From positions 1 through 19,617 of the forward strand of contig JBGSIZ010000027.1 in assembly GCA_041742255.1 (NCBI GenBank): 19,617 bases of DNA, in the 5' to 3' direction. Of this stretch, positions 5,573 to 12,822 are shown piece after piece (position 1 is the stretch's first letter; every line of letters starts with the position of its first letter). Origin of the DNA: JBGSIZ01 sp041742255 (GTDB lineage: Bacteria; Pseudomonadota; Alphaproteobacteria; Rhodobacterales; Rhodobacteraceae). The position numbers were made by a program, and so were the translations under genes. The notes beneath the pieces are model-generated. The model was given only the letters and a program-made list of their open reading frames with translations. It ran no database searches and had not been told where the DNA came from.

Positions 5573-7705
5573 ATGTTCAACGAAGTGAAAAAATCCATCC
5601 AGTGGGGCGAAGAAACCCTGACACTGGAAACCGGCAAGGTTGCCCGTCAGGCAGACGGCAGCGTTATCGCCACGCTGGGGGAAACCAGCGTCATGGCCAA
5701 CGTGACCTTTGCCAAGGAACCCAAACCGGGGCAGGACTTCTTCCCGCTCACGGTTCACTACCAAGAGAAATACTATGCCGCCGGCAAGGTTCCGGGCGGC
5801 TTTTTCAAGCGCGAGGCGCGGCCGACCGAAAAGGAAACGCTGACCGCCCGCCTGATCGACCGTCCGATCCGCCCGCTGTTCGTGGACGGGTTCAAGAACG
5901 AAGTGTTGGTGATGTGCACCGTCCTGTCGCACGATCTGGTCAATGATCCGGACATCGTGGCGATGATCGCCGCCTCCGCCGCGCTCACCATTTCCGGCGC
6001 ACCCTTCATGGGTCCGATCGCGGGCTGCCGGGTTGGTTTCGTGGATGGCGAATACATCCTCAACCCGACCGTGGACGAAATGCAAGGGATCCGCACGGAC
6101 CCGCAGCAGCGGCTCGATCTGGTCGTCGCGGGCACCAAAGACGCCGTGATGATGGTCGAATCCGAAGCCTACGAACTGACCGAAGTGGAAATGCTGGGTG
6201 CTGTGAATTTTGCGCACCAGCAGATTCAGCCGGTGATCGACCTGATCATTGATCTGGCCGAAACCACGGCCAAGGAACCCTTCGACTTTGCCCCGCCGGA
6301 TTACAGCGACCTTCTGGGCGCGGTCATGGCCGCAGGCGAGGCGCTGATGCGCGACGCCTACGCGATCACCGACAAACAGGCACGGACAACGGCCGTGTCG
6401 GACGCCAAATCGGCGATCAAGGCGGCTCTGACCGACGACCAGCGGGCGGATGCCAACCTTGGCACCGCGCTCAAGAAACTGGAATCCAAGGTTCTGCGCG
6501 GCGACGTGGTCAAACACGGCCGCCGGATTGACGGGCGGGGGCTGGACGTTGTGCGGCCCATCGTCTGTGAAACCGGGCTTCTGCCGCGGACCCACGGCTC
6601 GGCTCTGTTCACCCGTGGGGAAACCCAGGGTCTGGTGGTGACCACGCTGGGGACCGGCGACGATGAACAATTCATCGACGCGCTGCACGGCAACTTCAAA
6701 TCCAACTTCCTGCTGCACTACAACTTCCCCCCCTATTCGGTGGGCGAGGTGGGTCGGGTCTCCGGACCGGGTCGTCGGGAAATCGGTCACGGCAAACTGG
6801 CGTGGCGGGCGTTGCAGGCGGTTCTGCCGGCGGCAACGGACTTCCCCTACACCATCCGGATCGTGTCCGAGATCACCGAATCGAACGGCTCCTCCTCGAT
6901 GGCGTCGGTTTGCGGTGGCTCGTTGTCGATGATGGACGCAGGCGTGCCGCTGAAATCGGCGGTGGCCGGTGTGGCGATGGGTCTGATCCTCGAAGATGAC
7001 GGGTCCTACGCGGTCCTGACGGACATTCTGGGCGACGAAGACCACCTTGGCGACATGGACTTCAAGGTTGCAGGGACCGAAAACGGGATCACCTCGCTCC
7101 AGATGGACATCAAGGTGGCGGGGATCACCGCCGCAATCATGGAAAAGGCACTGGCTCAGGCCAAGGCCGGGCGTCTGCACATCCTTGGCGAAATGTCCAA
7201 GGCGTTGACCGGGGCGAACGATTTCTCGATCCACGCACCGCGCATCGAAACCATGCAGATCCCCACCGACAAGATCCGTGAAGTGATCGGGTCCGGCGGC
7301 AAGGTCATCCGCGAAATCGTGGAACTGTCCGGCGCCAAGGTGGACATCAACGACGACGGCGTGATCAAGATCGCGTCGGCCAATGGCGAGGCGATCCAGA
7401 AAGCCTACGACATGATCTACGCAATCGTTGCCGAACCCGAAGAAGGCAAGGTTTACAAAGGCACCGTGGTCAAACTCGTGGACTTCGGGGCGTTCGTGAA
7501 CTTCTTTGGCAAAAAAGACGGGCTCGTTCACGTCAGCCAAATCGAAAGCCGGCGCTTGAACCACCCCTCCGACGCTCTGAAAGAGGGTCAGGAAGTCTGG
7601 GTCAAACTTCTGGGCTTTGACGACCGCGGCAAGGTGCGGCTCGCCATGAAAATGGTGGACCAGACCACCGGCAAGGAAATCGCCGAAGAAGCAGCGGCCG
7701 AATAA
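5573..7705 (+). CDS. pnp: Polyribonucleotide nucleotidyltransferase (PNPase)
   Basis: This 710-residue enzyme carries out phosphorolytic 3'-5' RNA decay and is a degradosome component. The order is a first RNase PH domain, a helical linker near 240-320, a second, catalytic RNase PH domain with GRREIGHG at about 401 and the acidic cluster GDEDHLGDMDFK at about 487-498, a KH domain with IGSGGKVIRE at about 570-579, and an S1 domain starting at EGKVYKGTVV near residue 624. The length equals that of typical PNPases. The start at MFNEVKK is supported by AGGAAA about 8 nt upstream; the open frame reaches further upstream but is not conserved. A structured leader and a terminator flank the gene, suggesting a single-gene unit. 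Confidence 0.97.
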   Translation: MFNEVKKSIQWGEETLTLETGKVARQADGSVIATLGETSVMANVTFAKEPKPGQDFFPLTVHYQEKYYAAGKVPGGFFKREARPTEKETLTARLIDRPIRPLFVDGFKNEVLVMCTVLSHDLVNDPDIVAMIAASAALTISGAPFMGPIAGCRVGFVDGEYILNPTVDEMQGIRTDPQQRLDLVVAGTKDAVMMVESEAYELTEVEMLGAVNFAHQQIQPVIDLIIDLAETTAKEPFDFAPPDYSDLLGAVMAAGEALMRDAYAITDKQARTTAVSDAKSAIKAALTDDQRADANLGTALKKLESKVLRGDVVKHGRRIDGRGLDVVRPIVCETGLLPRTHGSALFTRGETQGLVVTTLGTGDDEQFIDALHGNFKSNFLLHYNFPPYSVGEVGRVSGPGRREIGHGKLAWRALQAVLPAATDFPYTIRIVSEITESNGSSSMASVCGGSLSMMDAGVPLKSAVAGVAMGLILEDDGSYAVLTDILGDEDHLGDMDFKVAGTENGITSLQMDIKVAGITAAIMEKALAQAKAGRLHILGEMSKALTGANDFSIHAPRIETMQIPTDKIREVIGSGGKVIREIVELSGAKVDINDDGVIKIASANGEAIQKAYDMIYAIVAEPEEGKVYKGTVVKLVDFGAFVNFFGKKDGLVHVSQIESRRLNHPSDALKEGQEVWVKLLGFDDRGKVRLAMKMVDQTTGKEIAEEAAAE

Positions 7706-7743
7706 GCCGCGAAAACAGGCACACGCCTTCACAATCCTGTCAG

Positions 7744-7769
7744 ACCCCGGCCCAACAGCCGGGGTTTTT
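7744..7769 (+). terminator. Intrinsic terminator of pnp
   Basis: ACCCCGGC at 7744-7751 pairs with GCCGGGGT at 7758-7765 around a 6-nt loop, followed by five Ts at 7765-7769. It lies 39 nt after the pnp stop codon. Confidence 0.9.
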
Positions 7770-7841
7770 CATTTTCGGGGCGGCCATGTCACACAATCCG
7801 GCTACGTTTTCCACTGGAAACCAACCCAAGGGAGACAGCCC

Positions 7842-8729
7842 ATGCAACGCAAAAAAGCATCCGACTTCGATCCTCGGCTTCTGGAACTCTACGATGGTTA
7901 CGTCCACGGCAAGATGACCAAACGGGATTTCCTGTCCAACGCCACGAAATATGTGGCCGCCGGGGTCACGGCGACGGCAATCCTCGAATCCTTGCAACCC
8001 AATTACGCGCTGGCGCAACAGGTGGCCCCGGATGATCCGGCCATTGAAACCATGCGCATCACCTACAACAGCCCGGACGGGAACGGGGCGATCAACGGGT
8101 TGATGGCGCGCCCTGCGGGGGCCACCGGGCCGCTTCCTGCGGTTCTGGTCGTCCATGAAAACCGGGGGCTGAACCCCTACATCGAAGACGTGGTGCGGCG
8201 CGTGGCCAAGGCGGGGTTCCTTGCCCTTGGTCCGGATGGTCTGTCGCCCCTCGGGGGCTATCCGGGAACCGATGACGCCGGGCGGGACCTTCAGGGGCAG
8301 ATCGACCCGGCCAAACTCATGGCCGACTTCTTTGCGGGCTTTGAATACCTCGTCACGGCGCAGGGTTCGACGGGCAAGGTGGGCGCGGTCGGGTTCTGCT
8401 ACGGCGGCGGGGTCTGCAACGCGCTCGCGGTGGCCTATCCCAACATGGCGGCCTCTGTGCCATTCTACGGGCGGCAACCGGACGCGGCAGACGTGCCCGC
8501 CATTCAGGCACCCCTCCTGATCCACTATGCTGCGCTTGATGACCGGGTCAACGCCGGATGGCCCGCCTATCAGGCGGCGCTGACCGAAAACGGCAAGACG
8601 TTCGAGGCGCACATCTATGACGGCGTGAACCACGGCTTTCACAATGACACCACCCCGCGCTATGACGAAGCAGCGGCAACGCTGGCATGGGACCGGACCA
8701 TCGCATTTTTCAATCAACATCTGGTCTGA
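7842..8729 (+). CDS. Dienelactone hydrolase family protein, YghX-like
   Basis: This 295-residue alpha/beta hydrolase matches E. coli YghX nearly end to end. It has the N-terminal helix block LLELYDGYVHGKMTKRDFL, the VVHENRGLNPYIEDV motif at 103-117 with Glu106, the nucleophile elbow GFCYGGG with Cys186, the acid Asp233 or Asp234 in ALDDR, and His264 in GVNHGFHND. The Cys-Asp-His triad is that of dienelactone hydrolase, but the natural substrate of YghX-type proteins is not established. Residues 26-58 look like a Tat-type signal (TKRDFL, then a hydrophobic stretch ending in ALAQ), with Lys-Arg in place of Arg-Arg. GGGAG about 8 nt upstream supports the start. Confidence 0.85.
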   Translation: MQRKKASDFDPRLLELYDGYVHGKMTKRDFLSNATKYVAAGVTATAILESLQPNYALAQQVAPDDPAIETMRITYNSPDGNGAINGLMARPAGATGPLPAVLVVHENRGLNPYIEDVVRRVAKAGFLALGPDGLSPLGGYPGTDDAGRDLQGQIDPAKLMADFFAGFEYLVTAQGSTGKVGAVGFCYGGGVCNALAVAYPNMAASVPFYGRQPDAADVPAIQAPLLIHYAALDDRVNAGWPAYQAALTENGKTFEAHIYDGVNHGFHNDTTPRYDEAAATLAWDRTIAFFNQHLV

Positions 8730-8757
8730 AACGCGGCAGGTGACCCGTGAAAATCGG

Positions 8758-8853
8758 TCCGGACGGTGCGTCCTCCATACCGTCCGGATACCGACGCAAA
8801 ACCGACGTGATTTGAACCCGGCAAAACCGGGTCGCGCCGCAGACAAACGGCGC
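8758..8853. repeat. Three successive hairpins between yghX-like and ldt genes
   Basis: The 217-nt gap holds three perfect inverted repeats: TCCGGACGGT/ACCGTCCGGA at 8758-8767/8779-8788, ACCCGG/CCGGGT at 8816-8821/8827-8832, and GCGCCG/CGGCGC at 8834-8839/8848-8853. None is followed by a T-run. The right arm of the first hairpin belongs to the dispersed repeat that recurs at 16027. Together they may slow or process the transcript, or represent a decayed mobile palindrome cluster. Confidence 0.6.
8779..8807 (+). repeat. Dispersed intergenic repeat, copy 1
   Basis: This 29-nt element begins ACCGTCCGGATACCGACGCA and ends in ACCGACG. It differs from the copy at 16027-16055 at two positions. Inside it, 11-nt units beginning ATACCGA and AAACCGA follow one another. 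Both copies are outside genes. Confidence 0.65.
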
Positions 8854-8885
8854 ACCAAAACAACACACCCGGTGCCTTCACGAAA

Positions 8886-8913
8886 TTGTCAGGCTTCCGT
8901 GCGGCCCTACAGC
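8886..8913 (+). promoter_or_regulatory. Weak candidate promoter of the L,D-transpeptidase gene
   Basis: TTGTCA at 8886-8891 and TACAGC at 8908-8913 are separated by 16 nt and lie 33 nt upstream of the ATG. The -10 match is poor. It is included because no other pairing in the gap fits better. Confidence 0.25.
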
Positions 8914-8946
8914 GGTTAAGATAGGGATAACCAACAGGAAGTAATC

Positions 8947-9534
8947 ATGTTTAACCGTCGCACGTTTATCGCCTCCACCGCTGCCGCCTTTGGCACCCCC
9001 GCACTCGCTCAGGACCAGAACACTTATGTGGTGCCTCAGGAATTCATGCCCGCCATGGTCCGGCTTCAGGCCAATCTGGCCCCCGGCCAGATCCATGTGG
9101 ACCCCAATTCGTTCCGGCTCTACCTGACGCTGCCGGACCGGATGGCGATCCGCTACACGGTCGGGGTGGGCCGGGAAAACCTGTATGAACACGGCGAATT
9201 CTTCGTCGGCGCGAAAAAAGAATGGCCCAGCTGGACACCGACGCCCGACATGATCGAACGGGACCCGGACCACTACGCGCGCTATGCGGACGGGATGCCC
9301 GGCGGGCCGGACAATCCGCTTGGGTCGCGGGCACTCTATCTGTTCTACCCCGGCGCGGGGGACAGTTTCCTGCGTATCCACGGCACGCCACAACCCTGGA
9401 CCATCGCCAGCGCGGTGTCTAATGGATGTGCGCGGCTGGTGAACAGCCACATCATGGACCTCTATGACCGGGTGGAACTCGGGGCACCGGTGTTCCTCTA
9501 TCCGCGCAACCCGGCACTGCCCGAAGCGGCCTAG
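8947..9534 (+). CDS. YkuD-family L,D-transpeptidase with Tat-like signal
   Basis: The 195-residue protein starts with NRRTFIASTAAAFGTPALAQ, a twin-arginine-type signal peptide with a cleavage site after ALA near residue 21. The mature part is a YkuD domain whose catalytic stretch runs from HGTPQP (His145) to SNGCARL (Ser158, Cys161, Arg163). Such enzymes act in the periplasm, forming 3-3 cross-links in peptidoglycan or attaching lipoproteins through an acyl-enzyme Cys. There is no peptidoglycan-binding domain. AGGAAG upstream supports the start. Its TAG at 9532-9534 lies within the same CTAG as the stop of the convergent M14 gene, leaving no room for a terminator. Confidence 0.9.
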   Translation: MFNRRTFIASTAAAFGTPALAQDQNTYVVPQEFMPAMVRLQANLAPGQIHVDPNSFRLYLTLPDRMAIRYTVGVGRENLYEHGEFFVGAKKEWPSWTPTPDMIERDPDHYARYADGMPGGPDNPLGSRALYLFYPGAGDSFLRIHGTPQPWTIASAVSNGCARLVNSHIMDLYDRVELGAPVFLYPRNPALPEAA

Positions 9535-10562
9535 ATAATCTCGTCCTCGTCAAACAACGGCTGCGCATCCAATTGCTCGGCCAACAGGCCCACAACCTCG
9601 CCTTGGGCGCGGGGCAATTCGGCAATGTGAAACAACGCATCGCCTTCGTTGACGACGGGCAGGTTGGCGCGGCCCACGATGATGCCGGGGTCGGTGACAA
9701 CAACCTCGGTTTCATTCTCGCCAAACGGGTCGGAAATGATCCCGATCACCTCGCCTATGACGACGGCATCGCCCGCCTGCCGGAACATGCGCAATAACCC
9801 GCCCGCAGGGGCGCGCAGCCAATGGGAATGGCGGGACAGAATAGGGGTCACCTTGGGTCGGGCCACGCCCTTGGAGCCGACCATGTTCAACTGACGCATG
9901 ATGCGCAAAATGCCCATGACGCCGGTGCGGGCGGCATATTCGTCAAACCGAAGTCCCTCGCCCGCTTCATACAACAACATGTCAATGCCGCGTGCGGCAG
10001 CAGCCATGCGCAACGACCCCTCGCGCAATTTGGAACTCAGGATGACAGGGGCACCAAACACATTGGCCATATCCACCAACCGGTCATTACCGGGCGAAAT
10101 CCGGACCTGCGGCAAATTCGTCCGCTGCACAGCGGCAGAATGCAGGTCGATGCCAAAATCGGAACGCATCACAATCTCGGCTAAGAACAAGTGGGCCAAC
10201 CGGGCGGCCAGCGACCCGCCCGGACTGCCGGGAAACACCCGATTCAGGTCGCGGCGGTCGGGTAAATATCTGGACTGGTTCAGAAATCCGAACGTGTTGA
10301 CAATAGGCACCGCCAACAACGTGCCGGCCATGGTGTCCAGATTGGACATCCGCAGCAACCGGCGGACAATCTCGACACCGATCACCTCGTCGCCATGGAT
10401 GGCGGCGGACACAAACAACACCGGGCCGGGTTTCTTGCCGTGGATGACATGGACGGACATCGTGACGGGGGTATGGTCGGACAAGGTGCTGACGGGCAAA
10501 TCAACGGTCAACCGCTGTCCGGGGGCGATCCGCTTTCCGGCAATCTCGAACGGCTTGCGCAC
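9531..10562 (-). CDS. M14-family deacylase (succinylglutamate desuccinylase/aspartoacylase-like)
   Basis: This 343-residue zinc-dependent hydrolase has the ligands His56 and Glu59 in AAIHGDEVIG and His141 in GIDLHSAA, plus the substrate-binding DLNR at 105-108. The family cleaves N-acyl or side-chain amide bonds of amino acids, for example succinylglutamate or N-acetylaspartate. The C-terminal 70 residues, after about 265, form the beta-rich extra domain common in this subfamily. It begins 3 nt after the rimK stop codon and is the last gene of a rimB-rimK-M14 operon, so its substrate is more likely a glutamate-modified protein or peptide than a free metabolite. That link is an inference. It ends stop-to-stop with the L,D-transpeptidase gene. 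Confidence 0.85.
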   Translation of the reverse strand: MRKPFEIAGKRIAPGQRLTVDLPVSTLSDHTPVTMSVHVIHGKKPGPVLFVSAAIHGDEVIGVEIVRRLLRMSNLDTMAGTLLAVPIVNTFGFLNQSRYLPDRRDLNRVFPGSPGGSLAARLAHLFLAEIVMRSDFGIDLHSAAVQRTNLPQVRISPGNDRLVDMANVFGAPVILSSKLREGSLRMAAAARGIDMLLYEAGEGLRFDEYAARTGVMGILRIMRQLNMVGSKGVARPKVTPILSRHSHWLRAPAGGLLRMFRQAGDAVVIGEVIGIISDPFGENETEVVVTDPGIIVGRANLPVVNEGDALFHIAELPRAQGEVVGLLAEQLDAQPLFDEDEII

Positions 10563-10565
10563 GGG

Positions 10566-11471
10566 TTACGCCTTACCCTTGGTCTTGGTCTTGCCCTCCT
10601 GGGCGTTCTTTTCGATGAACTCGATGATCTTTGCGGCGATGTCGATGCCGGTGGCGCGCTCCACGCCTTCCAAACCGGGGGACGAATTGACCTCCATCAC
10701 CACGGGGCCATGATTGGCGCGGAGCATGTCAACACCGCACACGTTCAACCCCATGGACCGGGCAGCGCGCAACGCGGTGGACCGTTCCTCTGGGGACAGC
10801 TTGACGACTTCGGCAGACCCACCGCGATGCAGGTTGGACCGAAACTCTCCCTCGGCTCCGGTGCGCTTCATCGCGGCGACCACACGGCCACCAACCACAA
10901 GGGCGCGAATATCGGTGCCGCCTGCCTCCTTGATGAACTCCTGCACCAGAATGTTCACATTGGCCCCGCGAAAGGCCTCGATCACGGATTTGGCGCTGCG
11001 GTTGGTGTCGGCCAACACAACGCCGATGCCTTGGGTGCCCTCCAGCAACTTGATGACCAACGGGGCACCGCCGGCAAGCGCCAGAACCTCCTCGGTCTGC
11101 TTGGCATCATGGGCAAACGTGGTGACAGGCAGGCCGATCCCATCGCGGGCCAACAACTGCATCGACCGCAACTTGTCACGGCTGCGGCCAATGCCGACAC
11201 TTTCGTTCAACGGATAAACGCCCTGCATCTCGAACTGGCGCAACACGGCCAGACCGTAAAACGTGACACTGGCACCGATCCGGGGAATGACGGCATCATA
11301 CCGAGGCAGCTTTTCGCCGTTGTAATAAATCTCGGGGCGGCGGCTGGCGATGTTCATGTAACAGCGCAGGGTGTTGATCACGTCGATCTCGTGACCCCTC
11401 GCCTGGGCGGCCTCGACCAATCGGCGGTGCGAATACAGGCCAGCGTTGCGGGCCATAAGGGCAATTTTCAT
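10566..11471 (-). CDS. rimK: RimK-type ATP-grasp alpha-L-glutamate ligase
   Basis: This 301-residue protein is close to E. coli RimK in length. MKIALMARNAGLYSHRRLVE forms the N-terminal domain. SRDKLRSMQLLARDGIGLP starts the ATP-grasp domain, with Lys141 in VIKLLEGTQGIGVV, Asp248 in GVDML, and the metal-binding EVNSSPGLEG at 260-269. RimK adds glutamate residues to the C-terminus of ribosomal protein S6 and can make free poly-alpha-glutamate in vitro. The C-terminus is a Lys-rich tail (KTKTKGKA). Its ATG overlaps the TGA of the upstream protease gene (ATGA at 11468-11471), so the two are likely translated together. The true target in this organism is unknown. Confidence 0.93.
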   Translation of the reverse strand: MKIALMARNAGLYSHRRLVEAAQARGHEIDVINTLRCYMNIASRRPEIYYNGEKLPRYDAVIPRIGASVTFYGLAVLRQFEMQGVYPLNESVGIGRSRDKLRSMQLLARDGIGLPVTTFAHDAKQTEEVLALAGGAPLVIKLLEGTQGIGVVLADTNRSAKSVIEAFRGANVNILVQEFIKEAGGTDIRALVVGGRVVAAMKRTGAEGEFRSNLHRGGSAEVVKLSPEERSTALRAARSMGLNVCGVDMLRANHGPVVMEVNSSPGLEGVERATGIDIAAKIIEFIEKNAQEGKTKTKGKA

Positions 11472-11917
11472 ACCGGCTCCTTCCGGGTCAGGACAGTCAG
11501 CAACGACCGGCCGGGGTTCACAACTATGCGGTGTCCGCGAATCGCCGTCCGGCCAAGGATAAGCGGAAATGCCATCGCCATACGATCGGCGAGTGACAGT
11601 TCAATGCGCCAGCGGCGGCCATTCAGTCGCAACAGGGTCTGCACCACGATCCGTTCCTCGGGAACGCCGCTGGTATTGCGGATGTGGCGCCGATCCACGA
11701 CGGGGGCCTCGCAATCCACGGCCTCGGCCAACCCGGCATGGGGGACATGAAACCGGACCCAACTGCGACCGTCGCGGTCAAAATGGCGGATACGTTCGGC
11801 ATGCAGGGCGGACGTGCGGGCACCGGTGTCAATCTTGGCGATGACTTGGCCGATACCCAATTCGGGCAACGCCACAGGCTCGCGCCATCCGATGGTCAGT
11901 GTCTTGCGATCAGCCAC
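11468..11917 (-). CDS. Retropepsin-like protease, RimB/DUF785 family
   Basis: From a GTG at 11917 this gene encodes 149 residues. GGAAGG sits about 8 nt before that GTG. The longer frame from a GTG at 11974 adds 19 non-conserved residues and begins close to the peroxiredoxin terminator, so I prefer the shorter form. The motif AKIDTGARTSALHA (Asp30) is the hallmark of this retropepsin-like family, once annotated as ATP-dependent zinc protease. The C-terminal MAFPLILGRTAIRG block is also conserved. In Pseudomonas, RimB is encoded with RimK and counteracts S6 glutamylation. Here it is the first gene of the operon with rimK and the M14 deacylase. Confidence 0.85.
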   Translation of the reverse strand: MADRKTLTIGWREPVALPELGIGQVIAKIDTGARTSALHAERIRHFDRDGRSWVRFHVPHAGLAEAVDCEAPVVDRRHIRNTSGVPEERIVVQTLLRLNGRRWRIELSLADRMAMAFPLILGRTAIRGHRIVVNPGRSLLTVLTRKEPV

Positions 11918-11980
11918 TTTATTCCCTTCCGGCACTTGGGGCGGCAGATATCCGATGCAGGGGGCAATGTCCACGACAGC

Positions 11981-12009
11981 AAAAGACCCCGCCGGGTCGG
12001 GCGGGGCCT
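11981..12009 (-). terminator. Intrinsic terminator of the peroxiredoxin gene
   Basis: Read on the minus strand, AGGCCCCGCC and GGCGGGGTC form a stem of about nine pairs with one G-U and a 6-nt loop, followed by TTTT. It lies about 25 nt after the peroxiredoxin stop codon and separates it from the rimB-rimK operon. Confidence 0.85.
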
Positions 12010-12034
12010 TGCACTCAGGTCAGACAGGGATGGT

Positions 12035-12688
12035 TCAGACGGGCAGCTTGGTCTTGCGCAGATACGGCAACAGGGTCTCGAACTGGCCAAACTTGGCGGT
12101 GGCGGCCTCGTTGCTCAGGCTGGCGGGGATAATGACATCCTCCCCCACTTCCCAATTGGCGGGGGTGGCAACGCCATGCGTGGCGGCGGTCAGCAACCCG
12201 TCCAGCGCGCGCAGAACTTCGGCGAAATTCCGGCCCACATTCATCGGATAGGTCATCGACAGCTTCAGCTTCTTGTCGGGGCCGACGATGAACACCACGC
12301 GCACGGTGGCGGTGTTGTCAGGTGTGCGGCCATCGGGCAAATAGGCCTCGGCAGGCAGCATATCAAACGCCTTGGCAACGGTCAGATCGGTGTCGGCAAT
12401 GATCGGAAACCCGGCAGGGGCATGGGCGGTGGCCTCGATATCGGCCTTCCATTTGCGGTGGTCCTCGACGCCGTCCACGCTGATCCCCATGACCTTGGTG
12501 CCACGCTTGTCCCACTCAGCGGCGAGTTGGGCCACGGCACCAAATTCGGTCGTGCAAACGGGGGTGAAATCCTTTGGGTGGGAAAACAGAATGGCCCAGC
12601 TGTCGCCGATCCAGTCATGCAGGGCAAACGTCCCCTGATCGGTCTCGACCGTCAGGTTCGGAATGATGTCGTTGATGCGCAGGCTCAT
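12035..12688 (-). CDS. 1-Cys peroxiredoxin (Prx6 type)
   Basis: The 217 residues match the Prx6/AhpC-TSA long form. The peroxidatic cysteine is Cys45 in DFTPVCTTE, with Thr42 and Arg130 (TVRVVF) completing the active site. I see no other cysteine, which fits a 1-Cys mechanism needing an external reductant. The C-terminal domain after about 160, with THGVATPANWEVGEDVIIP, is typical of the family. It reduces hydrogen peroxide, alkyl hydroperoxides or peroxynitrite in the cytoplasm. AAGGAG about 7 nt upstream fixes the ATG. The gene is divergent from the aldehyde dehydrogenase, with an inverted repeat in the shared gap, and has its own terminator. Confidence 0.95.
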   Translation of the reverse strand: MSLRINDIIPNLTVETDQGTFALHDWIGDSWAILFSHPKDFTPVCTTEFGAVAQLAAEWDKRGTKVMGISVDGVEDHRKWKADIEATAHAPAGFPIIADTDLTVAKAFDMLPAEAYLPDGRTPDNTATVRVVFIVGPDKKLKLSMTYPMNVGRNFAEVLRALDGLLTAATHGVATPANWEVGEDVIIPASLSNEAATAKFGQFETLLPYLRKTKLPV

Positions 12689-12739
12689 GTCGGTGCTCCT
12701 TGGGACTGTTCGGGTCAGGCCTTACATAAGAAACACGGC

Positions 12740-12761
12740 ACAAGGATACCACCACCCTTGT
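12740..12761. promoter_or_regulatory. Inverted repeat in the prx/aldehyde dehydrogenase gap
   Basis: ACAAGG at 12740-12745 and CCTTGT at 12756-12761 form a perfect 6-bp inverted repeat with 10 nt between the arms. It lies 52 nt upstream of the peroxiredoxin ATG and next to a TTGACA on the minus strand (12759-12764), a position suitable for an operator. No regulator is identified. Confidence 0.35.
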
Positions 12762-12794
12762 CAATTTACCGCACCGATGAAAGGGTGCGTCCAA

Positions 12795-12806
12795 ATTTGA
12801 TCAAAT
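12795..12806. promoter_or_regulatory. Perfect 12-bp palindrome before the aldehyde dehydrogenase gene
   Basis: ATTTGATCAAAT is a perfect palindrome centred about 22 nt upstream of the ATG and only a few bases from the GGAGG ribosome-binding site. It is AT-rich in GC-rich surroundings, which suits a TetR- or MarR-type operator. The half-site TTGAT also resembles FNR/CRP-family half-sites, but their usual spacer is missing. Confidence 0.4.
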
Positions 12807-12822
12807 CCCGCGGAGGCTCGCC

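Noticed and set aside
5336..7732. A 798-codon open frame on the minus strand opposite pnp
   Set aside because: It lies entirely antisense to the unmistakable pnp gene, is rich in His, Arg and Phe, and shows no recognisable domain. It results from GC-rich codon bias, and its lower end also covers the sugE leader.
10395..11750. A 451-codon plus-strand frame opposite rimK and its neighbours
   Set aside because: It spans three clear minus-strand genes, has atypical composition and shows no conserved motif.
11918..11974. Longer version of the RimB-like protein from a GTG at 11974
   Set aside because: The extra 19 residues are not family-like, and the internal GTG at 11917 has a much better Shine-Dalgarno (GGAAGG).
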